A DNA stretch of 64,000 bases from Geodermatophilus obscurus (GCF_900143215.1 NZ_FRDM01000003.1:62001-126000); one strand, 5' to 3'; positions 43,628 to 53,158 are shown, numbered from the stretch's first letter. Numbers and translations: made by a program. Notes: generated by a model from the letters alone, not told the origin.

Positions 43628-44361
43628 GTGGACATCGCCATCCGCTTCGCCGAGGCGCTGCACGAGCGCTCCGGCGGTTCCGACGACCCGGACCTGCTCG
43701 CCGTCCGGCTGGCGCGCGCCGCCGCCGTGCTCCCCGTGGAGGGGGTCGGGCTGAGCGTCCACGGGGAGCGCGACCTGCGCACCCCGCTGGCGGCCAGCAG
43801 CGAGGTCGCCGCGACGGCCGAACGCCTGCAGTTCACCGCCGGCAGCGGGCCGTGCCTGCTGGCCGCCCAGGCCGGGTTGCCGGTCTTCGGCACCGAGGCG
43901 GTGCTGGCGCGCCGCTGGCCGGTCTTCCACGACCTGCTCGTCACCTCCACGCCGCTGCGCAGCGTGCTCGCCCTGTCGCTGGCCGGCCGCCTGAAGGGCG
44001 TCGGTGGGATGGATCTCTACTCCGCCGACCCCGACGGGGCGACCGCCGTCGACGCCTTCGAGGCGCGGTGCGTCGCCGAGCTGGTCGCCGACCACCTGGA
44101 CGGCGCAGCCGACTGGTCGGTGTGGACCCCGACCGAGGCTCCCGCCTGGGTGAACACCCCGGATGCGCGCCGCCGCGGGCGGCTGTGGATGGCCGTCGGC
44201 ATGCTGACGATCAGCCTGCAGGTGCCCGCCGCGGACGCGCTCGCGCTGCTGCGGGGCTACGCCTACGCCGCGGGCCGGACCGCCGACGACGTGGCCGCCG
44301 ACCTGGTCGAGCGACGCCTCCCACCCGACGGCTGCGCGCGGGCGCCGGCAGCGAGCCCTGA
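43628..44361 (+). CDS. GAF-ANTAR domain protein with uncertain C-terminus
   Basis: Residues 1-150 form a GAF-like sensor (LQFTAGSGPCLLAAQAG, DLYSADPDG); residues 185-235 an ANTAR RNA-binding domain (AVGMLTISLQVPAADALALL, AYAAGRTADDVAADLVERRL). ANTAR proteins bind paired hairpins in nascent mRNA to prevent termination. In the frame from GTG 43628 no stop occurs until 45181, which would add a 270-residue GC-rich tail across an antisense gene. One extra C in the CCC near 44320 would end the protein at TGA 44359-44361 just after the ANTAR domain, as is usual. That end is given here. Confidence 0.7.
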
Positions 44362-44395
44362 CCGGCCCGCCGGAGGGGCGCGGTTCCCCGGCGCC

Positions 44396-44605
44396 TCACG
44401 GCCAGGCCCGGGCCGCGGCCGTCCAGCGTGCGGCCGGCGACGGCAGGTCGCCGGTGCGCGGTGTCCGCCGGGCGAACACCTCCGCGCCCACGGCGCAGCC
44501 GCCGGGACAGTCCACGTCGAGCGGGATGCCGCCGCGCCAGCCCACGGCGGCGCTCCGCCCGCAGCTCGGGCAGGTCTCCCAGGTGAGGCGCTCACTCGTG
44601 CTCAT
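44396..44605 (-). CDS. small zinc-ribbon-like protein, unknown
   Basis: A 69-residue protein with LTWETCPSCGRSAAVGW and LDVDCPGGCAVG, two CxxC-like pairs that could bind one zinc. ATG at 44605 has GAGGTGT about ten bases upstream. Similar tiny Cys-pair proteins occur in Geodermatophilaceae-type genomes, but no function is known. It lies antisense to the spurious extension of the GAF-ANTAR frame. Confidence 0.55.
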   Translation of the reverse strand: MSTSERLTWETCPSCGRSAAVGWRGGIPLDVDCPGGCAVGAEVFARRTPRTGDLPSPAARWTAAARAWP

Positions 44606-45081
44606 GACAGGACACCTCGTGGCCGCGGACGTCCACGACCGGGCCGGGGAGCCGAGACCTCCGGCGCGAGCCTGCGCGCTCCCGTGGTGCGGAGGACGTA
44701 CCCAGCACGCCCGTGCGCAACCCGGCAGCGGGCAACGGGCAGCGACCCGACCCGGCCGCCGGGCTCCACTGCCCGGCCGCGAGCCCACCGGGTGCCGGTG
44801 TGTCCGGGGAGCGGCACCGGCTCCGCGGGCCTGTTCGTCCCCGCTTTCACCGGCTGCTTCGGGCTCACCGAGGCCGCGGACCGGTTCTCCGGCCCGTGCT
44901 GCCCGCGTTGGTCGTCTGGTTCGTCGTGCTCAGCGCGGCGTAGCGCGCCCGGCTGCTCGAGCGGGCCCTGGGGCTGGTGCCCCCCGCGCGGGACGGCGTG
45001 CCGGCGCACTGACAGTGAGGGCATGCACCCGGGGGGACCGAGCCGGCGGCCGGGGGCGGTCGCCGGGCGGGCGGCGAGGCG
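44606..45081. other. 476-bp region without an intact gene
   Basis: Holds the possible membrane-protein remnant at 44818-45012. No other gene is supported. Confidence 0.5.
44818..45012 (+). pseudogene. possible remnant of a small membrane protein
   Basis: LFVPAFTGCFGLTEAADRF in one frame continues, after a shift near 44890, as PVLPALVVWFVVLSAA in another, then TAG (44941-44943) and RARLLERALGLVPPARDG to TGA at 45010-45012. Read through, it would be one short membrane protein with a basic C-terminus; a frameshift and a nonsense codon break it. No homologue was recognised, so this is tentative. Confidence 0.3.
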
Positions 45082-45972
45082 TCAGTCGCGGCGGCGGCGC
45101 TTGTCGGCGTACATCCGCCGATCGGCATCGCCGATCAGCGTCGCCGCACCGGCCGACGCGTCCGTGCCGCCGTGGACGTGACCGAGCCCGATGGAGCACC
45201 GGACCGGAACCGGCCTGCCGTCCAGGTCGAACGGCTCGACGAGGAGCGTGTGCAGTCGCCGGACGAGGGCCTGGGCGTCGTACGGGGCGCTCCGCTCGCA
45301 GATGACGGCGAACTCGTCGCCGCCGAGGCGGGCCGCGGTGTCGCTGGCGCGCAGGGCCGCGGTGAGCCGGCCGGCGAACGCGGCCAGCACCCTGTCCCCG
45401 GCCGGGTGCCCGTACCGGTCGTTGATCGCCTTGAACCCGTCGAGGTCGATCATCAGCACGCAGGTCTCGGTGCCCTCGCGGTGTCCCCGGTCGAGCGCGT
45501 GCTGCAGGCGGTCCCGGAAGAGCACCCGGTTGGGCAGGCCGGTCAGCGGGTCGTGCACCGCCTGGTGCCGCAGCCCCGCCTCGACGGCCTTCCGGTCCCC
45601 GATGTCCTCGATGATCATCACCAGGTGCGCCGTCCGGCCGCCGTCGGCGTCGACCCACGACGTCGCGACCTGCACCGCGACGGGCTCGCCGTCGGTACGC
45701 AGGAACCGGCACTCGTGACGCCAGAGGGAACTGCGGTGGACCCGCAGGGCGGCGCAGGACCGGCGGGCACCGTCGCGGTCGTCGGGGTGCGTCAGGTCGA
45801 ACAGGGACGTGCCCGGCAGGGCCTCGGGCGTCCGCCCGAGCAGACGGCAGAGGGCCAGGTTGACCTCGGCCAGCACGCCGTCGACGGTCGTCACGGCCAT
45901 GCCCATGGGCGCGTGCAGGAAGGCCGAGTGCAGGGCGGCCGCGTGCGAGGAGGCGAGGTGTCCGCCGCTCAT
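45082..45972 (-). CDS. PAS-GGDEF diguanylate cyclase
   Basis: A 296-residue soluble protein. The PAS domain spans about 12-130 (HAPMGMAVTTVDGVLAEVN, FDLTHPDDRDGARRSCAAL) with a PAC end VMIIEDIGDRKAVE. The GGDEF domain has DPLTGLPNRVLF and GGDEF at 217-221, and the RASD inhibition site at 208-211 with the standard five-residue spacing, so cyclic di-GMP feedback is likely. No membrane segment. Downstream of the polyol operon on the same strand but 107 bp away. Confidence 0.9.
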   Translation of the reverse strand: MSGGHLASSHAAALHSAFLHAPMGMAVTTVDGVLAEVNLALCRLLGRTPEALPGTSLFDLTHPDDRDGARRSCAALRVHRSSLWRHECRFLRTDGEPVAVQVATSWVDADGGRTAHLVMIIEDIGDRKAVEAGLRHQAVHDPLTGLPNRVLFRDRLQHALDRGHREGTETCVLMIDLDGFKAINDRYGHPAGDRVLAAFAGRLTAALRASDTAARLGGDEFAVICERSAPYDAQALVRRLHTLLVEPFDLDGRPVPVRCSIGLGHVHGGTDASAGAATLIGDADRRMYADKRRRRD

Positions 45973-46079
45973 CGTGACGTCACCTGGCCGGGACACCTCT
46001 CGTCGGTTCCCACCGGACGGCCCACCCACTCCTCGGGCCCGGCGCCCCGTCGACCCGGCCGGCGAGGGACGGTCCGGCC

Positions 46080-47597
46080 TCAGCGCCCCGGACCGCCGAG
46101 CGACGGGGACGGCGTCGGCAGGGCGTCCTCGACCAGGGCCTCGAGGGTCGCCCTGGCCCCCCGGTCGTGCAGCGAGGCCAGTGCCGCCAGGTAGGGCCCG
46201 GTGAACCGCTCGTCGTCCACGAGGTCCCCGAACAGCGCCCGGTCGGCGACGAAGGCGAGCGGCTCCTCCCGCTGGCGGCGCGCCGCGGCCATGAGGGGGT
46301 CCCGCCTGACGTCGGCGATCTCGATCGGCCGGCCCTGCTCGTCCACGCCCTCGGAGTACCGGGCCCAGCCCGCGACGACCGCGGCCGAGCGGCGCACCTC
46401 CCCGCCGCGGGCGAGCTGGTCCCGGACGACCGGGAGCAGCCACTTGGGCAGCCGCTCGGACCCGTCGAAGGCCAGCCGCGCCAGCGTGTCGCGGATGTGC
46501 GGGTTGGAGAAACGGGCGATCAGGGTGCTCCGGTAGTCCTCGAGGTCGATCCCGGGGACCGGCCGGAGGGTGGGCGTGGCCTCCTCCGCCATGTAGCCGA
46601 GCAGGAACCGCTGGAACAGCGGGTCCTGCGCCGCGTCGTGGACGAGCCGGTAACCGGCGAGGTGGCCGAGGTAGGCGAGCGCCTGGTGGCTGGCGTTGAG
46701 CAGCCGCAGCTTCATCCGCTCGTAGGGGTCGACGTCGTCGACCAGCTGGACGCCGGCCTCCTCCAGGGGCGGGCGCCCGAGGCCGAAGCGGTCCTCGAGG
46801 ACCCACTGGGTGAAGTCCTCGCAGACCACCGGCCACCCGTCGTCGACCCCGAACCGCCGGGCCACCTCGGCCCGGTCGTCGTCGGTGGTCGCGGGGGTGA
46901 TCCGGTCGACCATGGAGTTCGGGAACGGCACCTCCCGCTCGACCCACGCGCCGAGCTCCGGGTCCCGCAGGCCGGCGAAGGCGGCGAAGCTGCGGCGGGC
47001 GACGTCGCCGTTGTGCTGGATGTTGTCGCAGGACACCACGGTGAACGGGGCGAGACCGCGGTCGCGCCGGCGCACCAGCGCCTCGGTGACCAGACCGAAC
47101 GACGTCCGCAGCGCGGCGCCGGGCCGGAGGTCGGAGACGACGTCGGGGTGGGTCGGGTCGAACTCCCCGGTGACCGCCCCGATGTTGTAGCCGCCCTCGG
47201 TGACCGTCAGCGACACGATCCGGGTGTCGTCGGCCGCCATCTTCTCGACGACCGCGTCGGGGTCGTCCGGTGCCAGCAGGTACTCGACGACCGATCCCAC
47301 GACGCGGGCGTCGAAGCGCCCGTCGGAGTGCTTCACCACCAGGGTGTACAGGCAGTCCTGGGCGGCCATCACCTCTGCTGTCCGGCGGTCGGAGGGCAGG
47401 ACGCCGACGCCGCAGATGCCCCAGTCCCGCGCCTGCCCCTGCTCCAGGAGCCGGTCCAGGTACATGGCCTGGTGCGACCGGTGGAACGCACCCACCCCCA
47501 GGTGCACGATCCCGGTCCGCACCGCGGACCGGTCGTAGGACGGCACGGACAGCGAGCCTCCGAGGGACGCCAGGGTCGCGGTGCTGAGCTGGTGCAC
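46080..47597 (-). CDS. mannitol dehydrogenase family protein
   Basis: A 505-residue polyol-specific long-chain dehydrogenase oxidising mannitol or a related polyol to the ketose with NAD. N-terminal Rossmann motif GIVHLGVGAFHRSHQAMYLD; the catalytic K-x4-N-x2-H is KLRLLNASHQ, and SCDNIQHNGDVARR and VPFPNSMVDRITP are further signatures. GTG at 47597 has GGAGGA six bases upstream. Last gene of the polyol operon, starting 20 bp after the ABC ATPase gene ends. Confidence 0.92.
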   Translation of the reverse strand: MHQLSTATLASLGGSLSVPSYDRSAVRTGIVHLGVGAFHRSHQAMYLDRLLEQGQARDWGICGVGVLPSDRRTAEVMAAQDCLYTLVVKHSDGRFDARVVGSVVEYLLAPDDPDAVVEKMAADDTRIVSLTVTEGGYNIGAVTGEFDPTHPDVVSDLRPGAALRTSFGLVTEALVRRRDRGLAPFTVVSCDNIQHNGDVARRSFAAFAGLRDPELGAWVEREVPFPNSMVDRITPATTDDDRAEVARRFGVDDGWPVVCEDFTQWVLEDRFGLGRPPLEEAGVQLVDDVDPYERMKLRLLNASHQALAYLGHLAGYRLVHDAAQDPLFQRFLLGYMAEEATPTLRPVPGIDLEDYRSTLIARFSNPHIRDTLARLAFDGSERLPKWLLPVVRDQLARGGEVRRSAAVVAGWARYSEGVDEQGRPIEIADVRRDPLMAAARRQREEPLAFVADRALFGDLVDDERFTGPYLAALASLHDRGARATLEALVEDALPTPSPSLGGPGR

Positions 47598-47616
47598 GGC
47601 TGGTCCTCCGCTGCGC

Positions 47617-48729
47617 TCAGGCCGGTATCCGGCGGCCGGTCGAGGGGGAGAAGAGGTGCTCCTTGCCCGGCTGGATGCGCAGGTGCACCCGCTCTCCCTT
47701 CGACGGCGGCCGGGCGGGGTCGACCCGCGCGACGATGTTCTCGCCGAGCGGGCCCGAGGACTCACGGAGCTCGGGCAGCGTCCCGTGCAGGAACGCGTCG
47801 GAGCCGAGCTCCTCCACCACCCCGACGTCCACGGGGAGGGCGCCGGGGTCGTGCTCCGTGGCGAGGTCGAGGGCCTCCGGCCGGAAGCCGACGACGACGC
47901 GGTCGGCCCCCTCCTCCGAGAGCGCGCTCAACGCTGCGGTGGTCAGTGGCAGGCGCGCCCGCCCGAGGACGGCGTGCCCGTCGTCCAGGCGGAACTCCGC
48001 GATGTTCATGCCGGGGGATCCGATGAACCCGGCGACGAAGACGTTGGCCGGCTCCTGGTAGAGCCGCAGCGGCGTGTCGCACTGCTCGAGGACGCCGGCC
48101 CGCAGCACCGCCACGCGGTCCCCCATCGTCATCGCCTCGACCTGGTCGTGGGTGACGTAGACCGTCGTGGTCCCCAGCCGGCGCTGCAGCGCGGCGATCT
48201 GCGTGCGGGTCTGCACGCGCAGCTTGGCGTCGAGGTTGGACAGCGGCTCGTCCATGAGGAACACCTGCGGCGAGCGCACGATCGCCCGGCCCATGGCGAC
48301 GCGCTGGCGCTGCCCGCCGGAGAGGGCCTTGGGCTTGCGGTCCAGGAAGGTCTCCAGGTCGAGGATCTTCGCCGCCTCCTGAACCCGCTGGGCGATCTCG
48401 TCCTTGCCCACGCCGGCGATCTTCAGCGCGAAGCCCATGTTGTCCGCGACCGTCATGTGGGGGTACAGCGCGTAGCTCTGGAACACCATGGCGATGTCCC
48501 GGTCCTTGGACTTCAGGTGCGTGACGTCCCGGTCCCCGATGCGGATCGCGCCGTCGTCGATGTCCTCCAGACCGGCGAGCATCCGGAGGCTGGTGGACTT
48601 GCCGCAGCCGGAGGGGCCGACCAGGACGAGGAACTCGCCGTCGGCGATCTCGAGGTCGAGGGCGTCGACCGCGGGCTTGTCGGAGCCGGGGTAGATGCGG
48701 CTCGCCCGGTCGTAGGTGACGGAGGCCAT
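47617..48729 (-). CDS. sugar/polyol ABC transporter ATP-binding protein (UgpC/MsmK type)
   Basis: A 370-residue ATPase that powers the two permeases of this cluster. Walker A is GPSGCGKST at 38-46, the signature LSGGQRQRVAMGRAIVRSP, Walker B VFLMDEPLSNLD and the switch His YVTHDQVEAMTMGDR. The C-terminal TOBE/MalK-like regulatory domain (from about 240) is present. Such ATPases are often shared between sugar systems. Third gene from the end of the operon. Confidence 0.93.
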   Translation of the reverse strand: MASVTYDRASRIYPGSDKPAVDALDLEIADGEFLVLVGPSGCGKSTSLRMLAGLEDIDDGAIRIGDRDVTHLKSKDRDIAMVFQSYALYPHMTVADNMGFALKIAGVGKDEIAQRVQEAAKILDLETFLDRKPKALSGGQRQRVAMGRAIVRSPQVFLMDEPLSNLDAKLRVQTRTQIAALQRRLGTTTVYVTHDQVEAMTMGDRVAVLRAGVLEQCDTPLRLYQEPANVFVAGFIGSPGMNIAEFRLDDGHAVLGRARLPLTTAALSALSEEGADRVVVGFRPEALDLATEHDPGALPVDVGVVEELGSDAFLHGTLPELRESSGPLGENIVARVDPARPPSKGERVHLRIQPGKEHLFSPSTGRRIPA

Positions 48730-48765
48730 GGGATCTCTCCTTGCTGGGCCGGAGGTCAGGGGACG

Positions 48766-49836
48766 TCAGGTCTGGGGGTGGACGACGACCTTCACCGACT
48801 GCGGGTCGCGGCGACCGGCCGTCAGCGCGTCCTCGGCCTGGTCCAGGCGGTAGGTGCCGGTGACCAGGCGGTCGAGGTCGATCCGCCCGGCGGCGACCAG
48901 CGCGATCGCCGTCGGCCAGGTGTTGGCGTAGCGGAAGGTGCCGGTGACCTCGAGCTCCCGTTCCTGCACCACCGACAGCGGCAGGGGCAGCTCGTCGCCG
49001 CCCATGCCGACGAGCACCGCCCGACCGGCCCGGTCGAGGGCGCGGATGGCCTCGCCGGTGGCCGCCGGGTGACCGGAGCACTCCAGCAGCACATCGGGCG
49101 GGCGCGGCAGGTCCGTCACGCGGGCCGTCCGGGCGTCGACGACCGCGGTGGCGCCGAGGTCACGGGCCAGGGCCAGCCGCGCGGGGTTGACGTCGGACAC
49201 CACGATCTCCGTGGCGCCGAACGCCCGCGCCACCTGGATGCTGACCAGCCCGATGGGCCCGGCGCCGGTGATCAGCACCCGCGAGCCGGCGCCCACCCGG
49301 CCCCTGCGGCAGGCCCAGATGCCGACCGACAGGGGTTCCAGCAGCGCGGCGGCGTCGTCGCCGATCGTCTCGGGCACCGGGTGGGCGAAGGCCGCGTGGA
49401 CGACGACGTACTCGGCGAAGGCACCGTCGATCGGCGGGGTCGCGAAGAAGCGCATGCCCGGGCAGAGGTTGTAGCGCCCGGCCAGGCACTGCGGGCAGGT
49501 CAGGTCCGGCACCCCCGGCTCGACCGACACCCGCTGCCCGACGGCGAGCGTGCCCACCCCGGGGCCGAGGGCGGCCACCTCCCCCGCCGCCTCGTGCCCC
49601 AGCACGAGCGGGGACTCGACGACGAACCGGCCGATGCGCCCGTGGTCGTAGTAGTGGGTGTCCGACCCGCACACGCCGACCGACGTGACCCGGACGACGA
49701 CCTCCCCGGGACCGGCCTCGGGGACGGGCCGCTCCTCGACCACCACGTCACCGATCCCGCGCAGCACCGCGGCCCGCATCACCGGGGCACGGAGGCCGTC
49801 CGTTCCGGCCGCCGCGAGGACACCCGCCCGGCTCAC
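48766..49836 (-). CDS. zinc-dependent alcohol/polyol dehydrogenase
   Basis: A medium-chain dehydrogenase of the sorbitol dehydrogenase type. Catalytic zinc residues: Cys in VGVCGSDTHYY and GHEAAGEV. The structural-zinc lobe has three Cys (TCPQCLAGRYNLC) where four are usual. The NAD fold is ITGAGPIGLVSIQVARAFG. GTG at 49836 overlaps the permease stop (GTGA) with GGGAG upstream; homology to the family begins at ATG 49779, so the first 19 residues may be untranslated. Expected to oxidise a polyol taken up by the adjacent transporter. Confidence 0.87.
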   Translation of the reverse strand: MSRAGVLAAAGTDGLRAPVMRAAVLRGIGDVVVEERPVPEAGPGEVVVRVTSVGVCGSDTHYYDHGRIGRFVVESPLVLGHEAAGEVAALGPGVGTLAVGQRVSVEPGVPDLTCPQCLAGRYNLCPGMRFFATPPIDGAFAEYVVVHAAFAHPVPETIGDDAAALLEPLSVGIWACRRGRVGAGSRVLITGAGPIGLVSIQVARAFGATEIVVSDVNPARLALARDLGATAVVDARTARVTDLPRPPDVLLECSGHPAATGEAIRALDRAGRAVLVGMGGDELPLPLSVVQERELEVTGTFRYANTWPTAIALVAAGRIDLDRLVTGTYRLDQAEDALTAGRRDPQSVKVVVHPQT

Positions 49837-50726
49837 TTGACCGCTCCCAGCGACAGTCCCTGCACCAGCTTGTCCTGGGCGGCGAAGCCGGCGATGAGCA
49901 CGGGCAGCGACACCACGAACGAGGCCGCGCAGACCTGCGCCAGGAAGAGCCCCTGGCTGGTCACGAAACCGGTCAGGTACACCGGTGCCGTCCCGGCCAC
50001 GGTGCCGGTCAGGGTCCGGGCCAGGAGCAGCTCGTTCCAGCTGAAGATGAAGCAGATCAGCGAGGTCGCGGCGATGCCCGGCAGGACGATGGGCGCCACC
50101 ACCGAGCGAAGGGTCAGCAGCAGCCCCGCGCCGTCCATCGACGCCGCCTCGAGGATCTCGACCGGCACCTCGGCGAGGAAGGAGCGCATCATCCAGACCG
50201 CGATCGGCAGGTTCATGGCCGTGTACAGGACGATGAGCAGCCAGATGTTGTCCAGCAGACCGCTCCACTGGGCGAACAGGTAGATGGGGAGCAGCCCGGC
50301 CACGATCGGCAGCATCCGGGTGGACAGGAAGAAGAACATCACGTCGGTCCACTTGCGCACCGGCTTGATCGACAGCGCGTAGGCGGCCGGGATGGCCAGC
50401 AGCAGCACGATGATCGTCGAGACCACGCTGGCCGTCAGCGAGTTGGCCAGCGCCGGCCAGGGACTGGTGCCGGCGCCCACACCGAAGAAGGACTGGTAGC
50501 CCTCGGTGGTCAACGGGGCGAACAGCGAGGGCGGGTTGGTGGCGGCGTCCTCCTCGCTGTGGAACGACGTCAGCACCATCCACAGCACGGGCACGACGAA
50601 CAGGAATCCGATCAGCCAGGCGAGCAGCCCCAGCAGGGCACCGGACCGCGGCTTGCGCGGCCGGCGGGGTGTGCCCTCGGGCGTGCGGGTGGCGGGGACC
50701 GGTGCGACGTCGGTGACGGAGCTCAT
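49833..50726 (-). CDS. carbohydrate ABC transporter permease (MalG type)
   Basis: A 297-residue inner-membrane permease with six helices. The EAA loop for ATPase contact is EILEAASMDGAGLLLTLRSV. The opening LLAWLIGFLFVVPVLWMVLTSF and the C-terminal VQGLSLGAVK are typical of the MalG/SmoG group. ATG at 50726 overlaps the upstream permease stop by four bases. Partner of the MalF-type permease. Confidence 0.93.
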   Translation of the reverse strand: MSSVTDVAPVPATRTPEGTPRRPRKPRSGALLGLLAWLIGFLFVVPVLWMVLTSFHSEEDAATNPPSLFAPLTTEGYQSFFGVGAGTSPWPALANSLTASVVSTIIVLLLAIPAAYALSIKPVRKWTDVMFFFLSTRMLPIVAGLLPIYLFAQWSGLLDNIWLLIVLYTAMNLPIAVWMMRSFLAEVPVEILEAASMDGAGLLLTLRSVVAPIVLPGIAATSLICFIFSWNELLLARTLTGTVAGTAPVYLTGFVTSQGLFLAQVCAASFVVSLPVLIAGFAAQDKLVQGLSLGAVK

Positions 50727-51709
50727 CGCGCGTTCTCCTCCTGGAACAGCGTCGACACCGTCCGCAGCGCCAGCGTGGCGATGACGATCGTGCCGATGAC
50801 GACGACGACGCCGGCGGCCGAGGCCCGGCCGTAGTCGTGGGCCTGGTAGAAGGTCTGGTAGATCACGTACGGGAGGTTCGCCGTGCCCAGGCCGCCCGAG
50901 GTGATCGTGAAGACCGCGTCGAAGTTCTGCACGATGTAGATCGCCCCCAGCAGCCCGCCCAGCTCCAGATAGCGGCGCAGGTGCGGGAACGTCATGTAGC
51001 GGAAGATCTGCCAGGCGCTCGCGCCGTCGATCCGCGCCGCCTCGATGACGTCCAGCGGCCGGCTCTGCAGCCCGGCCAGCAGGATCAGCATCATGAACGG
51101 CGTCCACTGCCAGATGAGCGCCACCTCCACCGAGATCAGCGGCGCCATGGTGATCCAGTCCGGCTGCGGCGCGTCGTCCGAGCCGAACAACCGCCAGATC
51201 GCGGTGAGCGTGCCGTTGAGCAGGCCGTACTCGGGGTTGAACAGCGCGTGCTTCCACAGCAGCGCCGCGGCCACCGGCACGATCAGGAACGGCGTGATCA
51301 TCATGGTGCGCACCACGCCGCGGCCGCGGAACTGCCGGTCCAGCAGCAGCGCGATGCCCATCCCCAGCAGCAGGCTGACCAGCACGACGACCGCGGTCAG
51401 GATCACCGTGACGAGGATGGCCCGGCGCATGTTGACGTCGGTCAGCACGCTCGCGTAGTTCCCGAACCCGGCGAAGCCGCGCTCGTCGGGGTAGTAGGCG
51501 TTCCAGTCCATGAACGAGACGATCAGCGTGACCACGAACGGCAGCTGGGTGACGACGATCGTGAACACCAGCGCGGGCAGCAGCGGCGCCCGGCGGGCCC
51601 AGTCGGCGGACCTGCGGAGCGCTCCGCCCGAGGGCGGCGAGGGCGGCGCCGGAGGCGGTGCCGGTGGCTGCTGACCGCGCCCGCGGCCGGTCTCGAGAGT
51701 GGTGCTCAT
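50723..51709 (-). CDS. sugar ABC transporter permease (MalF type)
   Basis: A 328-residue permease, with a Pro-rich cytosolic N-terminus of about 35 residues and six helices. The EAA loop is DVIEAARIDGASAWQIFRYM. VLLWKHALFNPEYGLLNG-type periplasmic segment (here LLWKHALFNPEYGLLNG) is typical of polyol systems such as SmoF. Starts 37 bp after the binding-protein stop. Confidence 0.93.
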   Translation of the reverse strand: MSTTLETGRGRGQQPPAPPPAPPSPPSGGALRRSADWARRAPLLPALVFTIVVTQLPFVVTLIVSFMDWNAYYPDERGFAGFGNYASVLTDVNMRRAILVTVILTAVVVLVSLLLGMGIALLLDRQFRGRGVVRTMMITPFLIVPVAAALLWKHALFNPEYGLLNGTLTAIWRLFGSDDAPQPDWITMAPLISVEVALIWQWTPFMMLILLAGLQSRPLDVIEAARIDGASAWQIFRYMTFPHLRRYLELGGLLGAIYIVQNFDAVFTITSGGLGTANLPYVIYQTFYQAHDYGRASAAGVVVVIGTIVIATLALRTVSTLFQEENAR

Positions 51710-51746
51710 CCCACTGCCTCCCCCTGGGATCGTCCTGCCGGCTCGG

Positions 51747-53114
51747 TCACTTCGACTCCCGCTCCCGGTAGCGCTCGGCGACGTCCTCGGCGAGCTGCTG
51801 CCCCCGTTCGAGCGCCTCGTCCACGGTCGTCCGGCCGGCGATCGCGGAGCTGACGTCCTGCGACACCTGGGTGGCCAGGTCCGGGAACTCGGGGATGCCG
51901 ATGAACTGGATCCCGGGTGCGGGGCGGGGCTGCACGCCCGCGTCGTTCGGGTCGGCGCTCTCGATGGCCGCCAGCGTGGGCTCGGCGAACGCCGACGCCT
52001 CGGCCAGGTAGTCCGGGTTCTCGTACGTCGACGCCCGCTTGCCGGCGGGCACCTTCGACCAGCCGAGCTCCTCGCCGACGAGTTCCTCGTACTCCCGGCT
52101 GGACGCCCAGGAGATGAACTCCCACGCCGCGTCCTTCTTCGCACTCGCCTGCTGGATGCTCCAGGACCACGCGTAGAGCCAGCCCGAGCTGTCCGTCTCG
52201 ACCACCGGAGCCGCGACGTAACCCATCTTGCCCTTGACCGGCGAGTCGGCGGCCTCGAGGGAGCCGGCGGCGGAGGTCGCGTCGTACCACATGGCCGCGT
52301 TGCTCTGCACCACGTTGTTGAGGCACTCGGTGAAGCCGGCCTGCGGTGCACCGACCTCGCCGTGCTCGCGGACGAGGTCCACGTAGAACTGGGTGGCCTC
52401 GCGGAACTCCGGGCTGTCGACGCCGGGCTCCCAGTCCTCGGTGAACCAGGTGCCGCCGAAGGTGTTGACCACCGTCGTCAACGGCGCGAACAGCTGGCCC
52501 CAGCCAGGCTGGCCGCGCAGGCAGATGCCGGCCATCCCCGGCTGCGCGCCGTCGACCTCGGCCGCGATGTCGGCGACCTCCTGCCAGGTCGGGTTCGCCG
52601 GCATCTGGATGCCGGCCGCGTCCAGGACGTCCGCGCGGTACATGAGGAAGGAGGACTCGCCGTAGAAGGGCTCGCCGTACAGGCGGCCGTCGTCGCCGGA
52701 CAGGGATGCCGTCAACGGCCCGAGGACGTCGTCCTGGTCGAACTCCGCATCCGCCGCGACGTAGTCGTCCAGCGGGGCGATCCACTCGCTCCGGGCGTAG
52801 ATGGGGATCTCGAAGTTGCTCAGCGTCGCGACGTCGTACTGTCCCGCCTGGCTGGAGAACTCCTGGCTGATCTTGTCCCTGACGTCGTTCTCCGGCAGCA
52901 CCGTGTAGTTCACCGAGATGCCGGTCTCCGCGGTGAAGTGCTCGGCGGTGAGCTGCTGCAGGTCCACCATCTGCGGGTTGTTGACCATGAGCACGTTGAT
53001 CGTGTCCGGCCCCCCACCGGTGGGACCCCCGCCCCAGCCGGCACACCCGCCGACCCCCACCGCCAGCGCGGTCGCCGTCGCGGCGGCGAGTGCAGGTCGC
53101 ACGCGTCTGTGCAC
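51747..53114 (-). CDS. extracellular solute-binding lipoprotein of a polyol ABC transporter
   Basis: A 455-residue family 1 solute-binding protein. The signal peptide ends in a lipobox at GVGGC (about C24), so it is anchored to the membrane by Lnt-type acylation. The mature lobe opens TINVLMVNNPQMVDLQQLT. Its homologues are SmoE-like sorbitol/mannitol receptors, and the two dehydrogenases in the operon support a polyol. GTG at 53114 is preceded by GGGAGGA. First gene of the operon; the palindrome GCTCATATGAGC lies 33 bp upstream. Confidence 0.92.
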   Translation of the reverse strand: MHRRVRPALAAATATALAVGVGGCAGWGGGPTGGGPDTINVLMVNNPQMVDLQQLTAEHFTAETGISVNYTVLPENDVRDKISQEFSSQAGQYDVATLSNFEIPIYARSEWIAPLDDYVAADAEFDQDDVLGPLTASLSGDDGRLYGEPFYGESSFLMYRADVLDAAGIQMPANPTWQEVADIAAEVDGAQPGMAGICLRGQPGWGQLFAPLTTVVNTFGGTWFTEDWEPGVDSPEFREATQFYVDLVREHGEVGAPQAGFTECLNNVVQSNAAMWYDATSAAGSLEAADSPVKGKMGYVAAPVVETDSSGWLYAWSWSIQQASAKKDAAWEFISWASSREYEELVGEELGWSKVPAGKRASTYENPDYLAEASAFAEPTLAAIESADPNDAGVQPRPAPGIQFIGIPEFPDLATQVSQDVSSAIAGRTTVDEALERGQQLAEDVAERYRERESK

Positions 53115-53146
53115 AGTGCAGTCCTCCCTGGACGACCACCGTGCTC

Positions 53147-53158
53147 GCTCATATGAGC
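53147..53158. promoter_or_regulatory. operator palindrome at the polyol operon promoter
   Basis: GCTCATATGAGC is a perfect 12-bp palindrome, 33 bp upstream of the binding-protein start. A near copy lies before the divergent regulator gene, so this is likely the site of the SorC-family regulator. Confidence 0.75.

Noticed and set aside
43628-45181. 517-residue GAF-ANTAR protein using the whole open frame
   Set aside because: The last 270 residues are compositionally biased, match no domain and overlap an antisense gene and the next gene's end.
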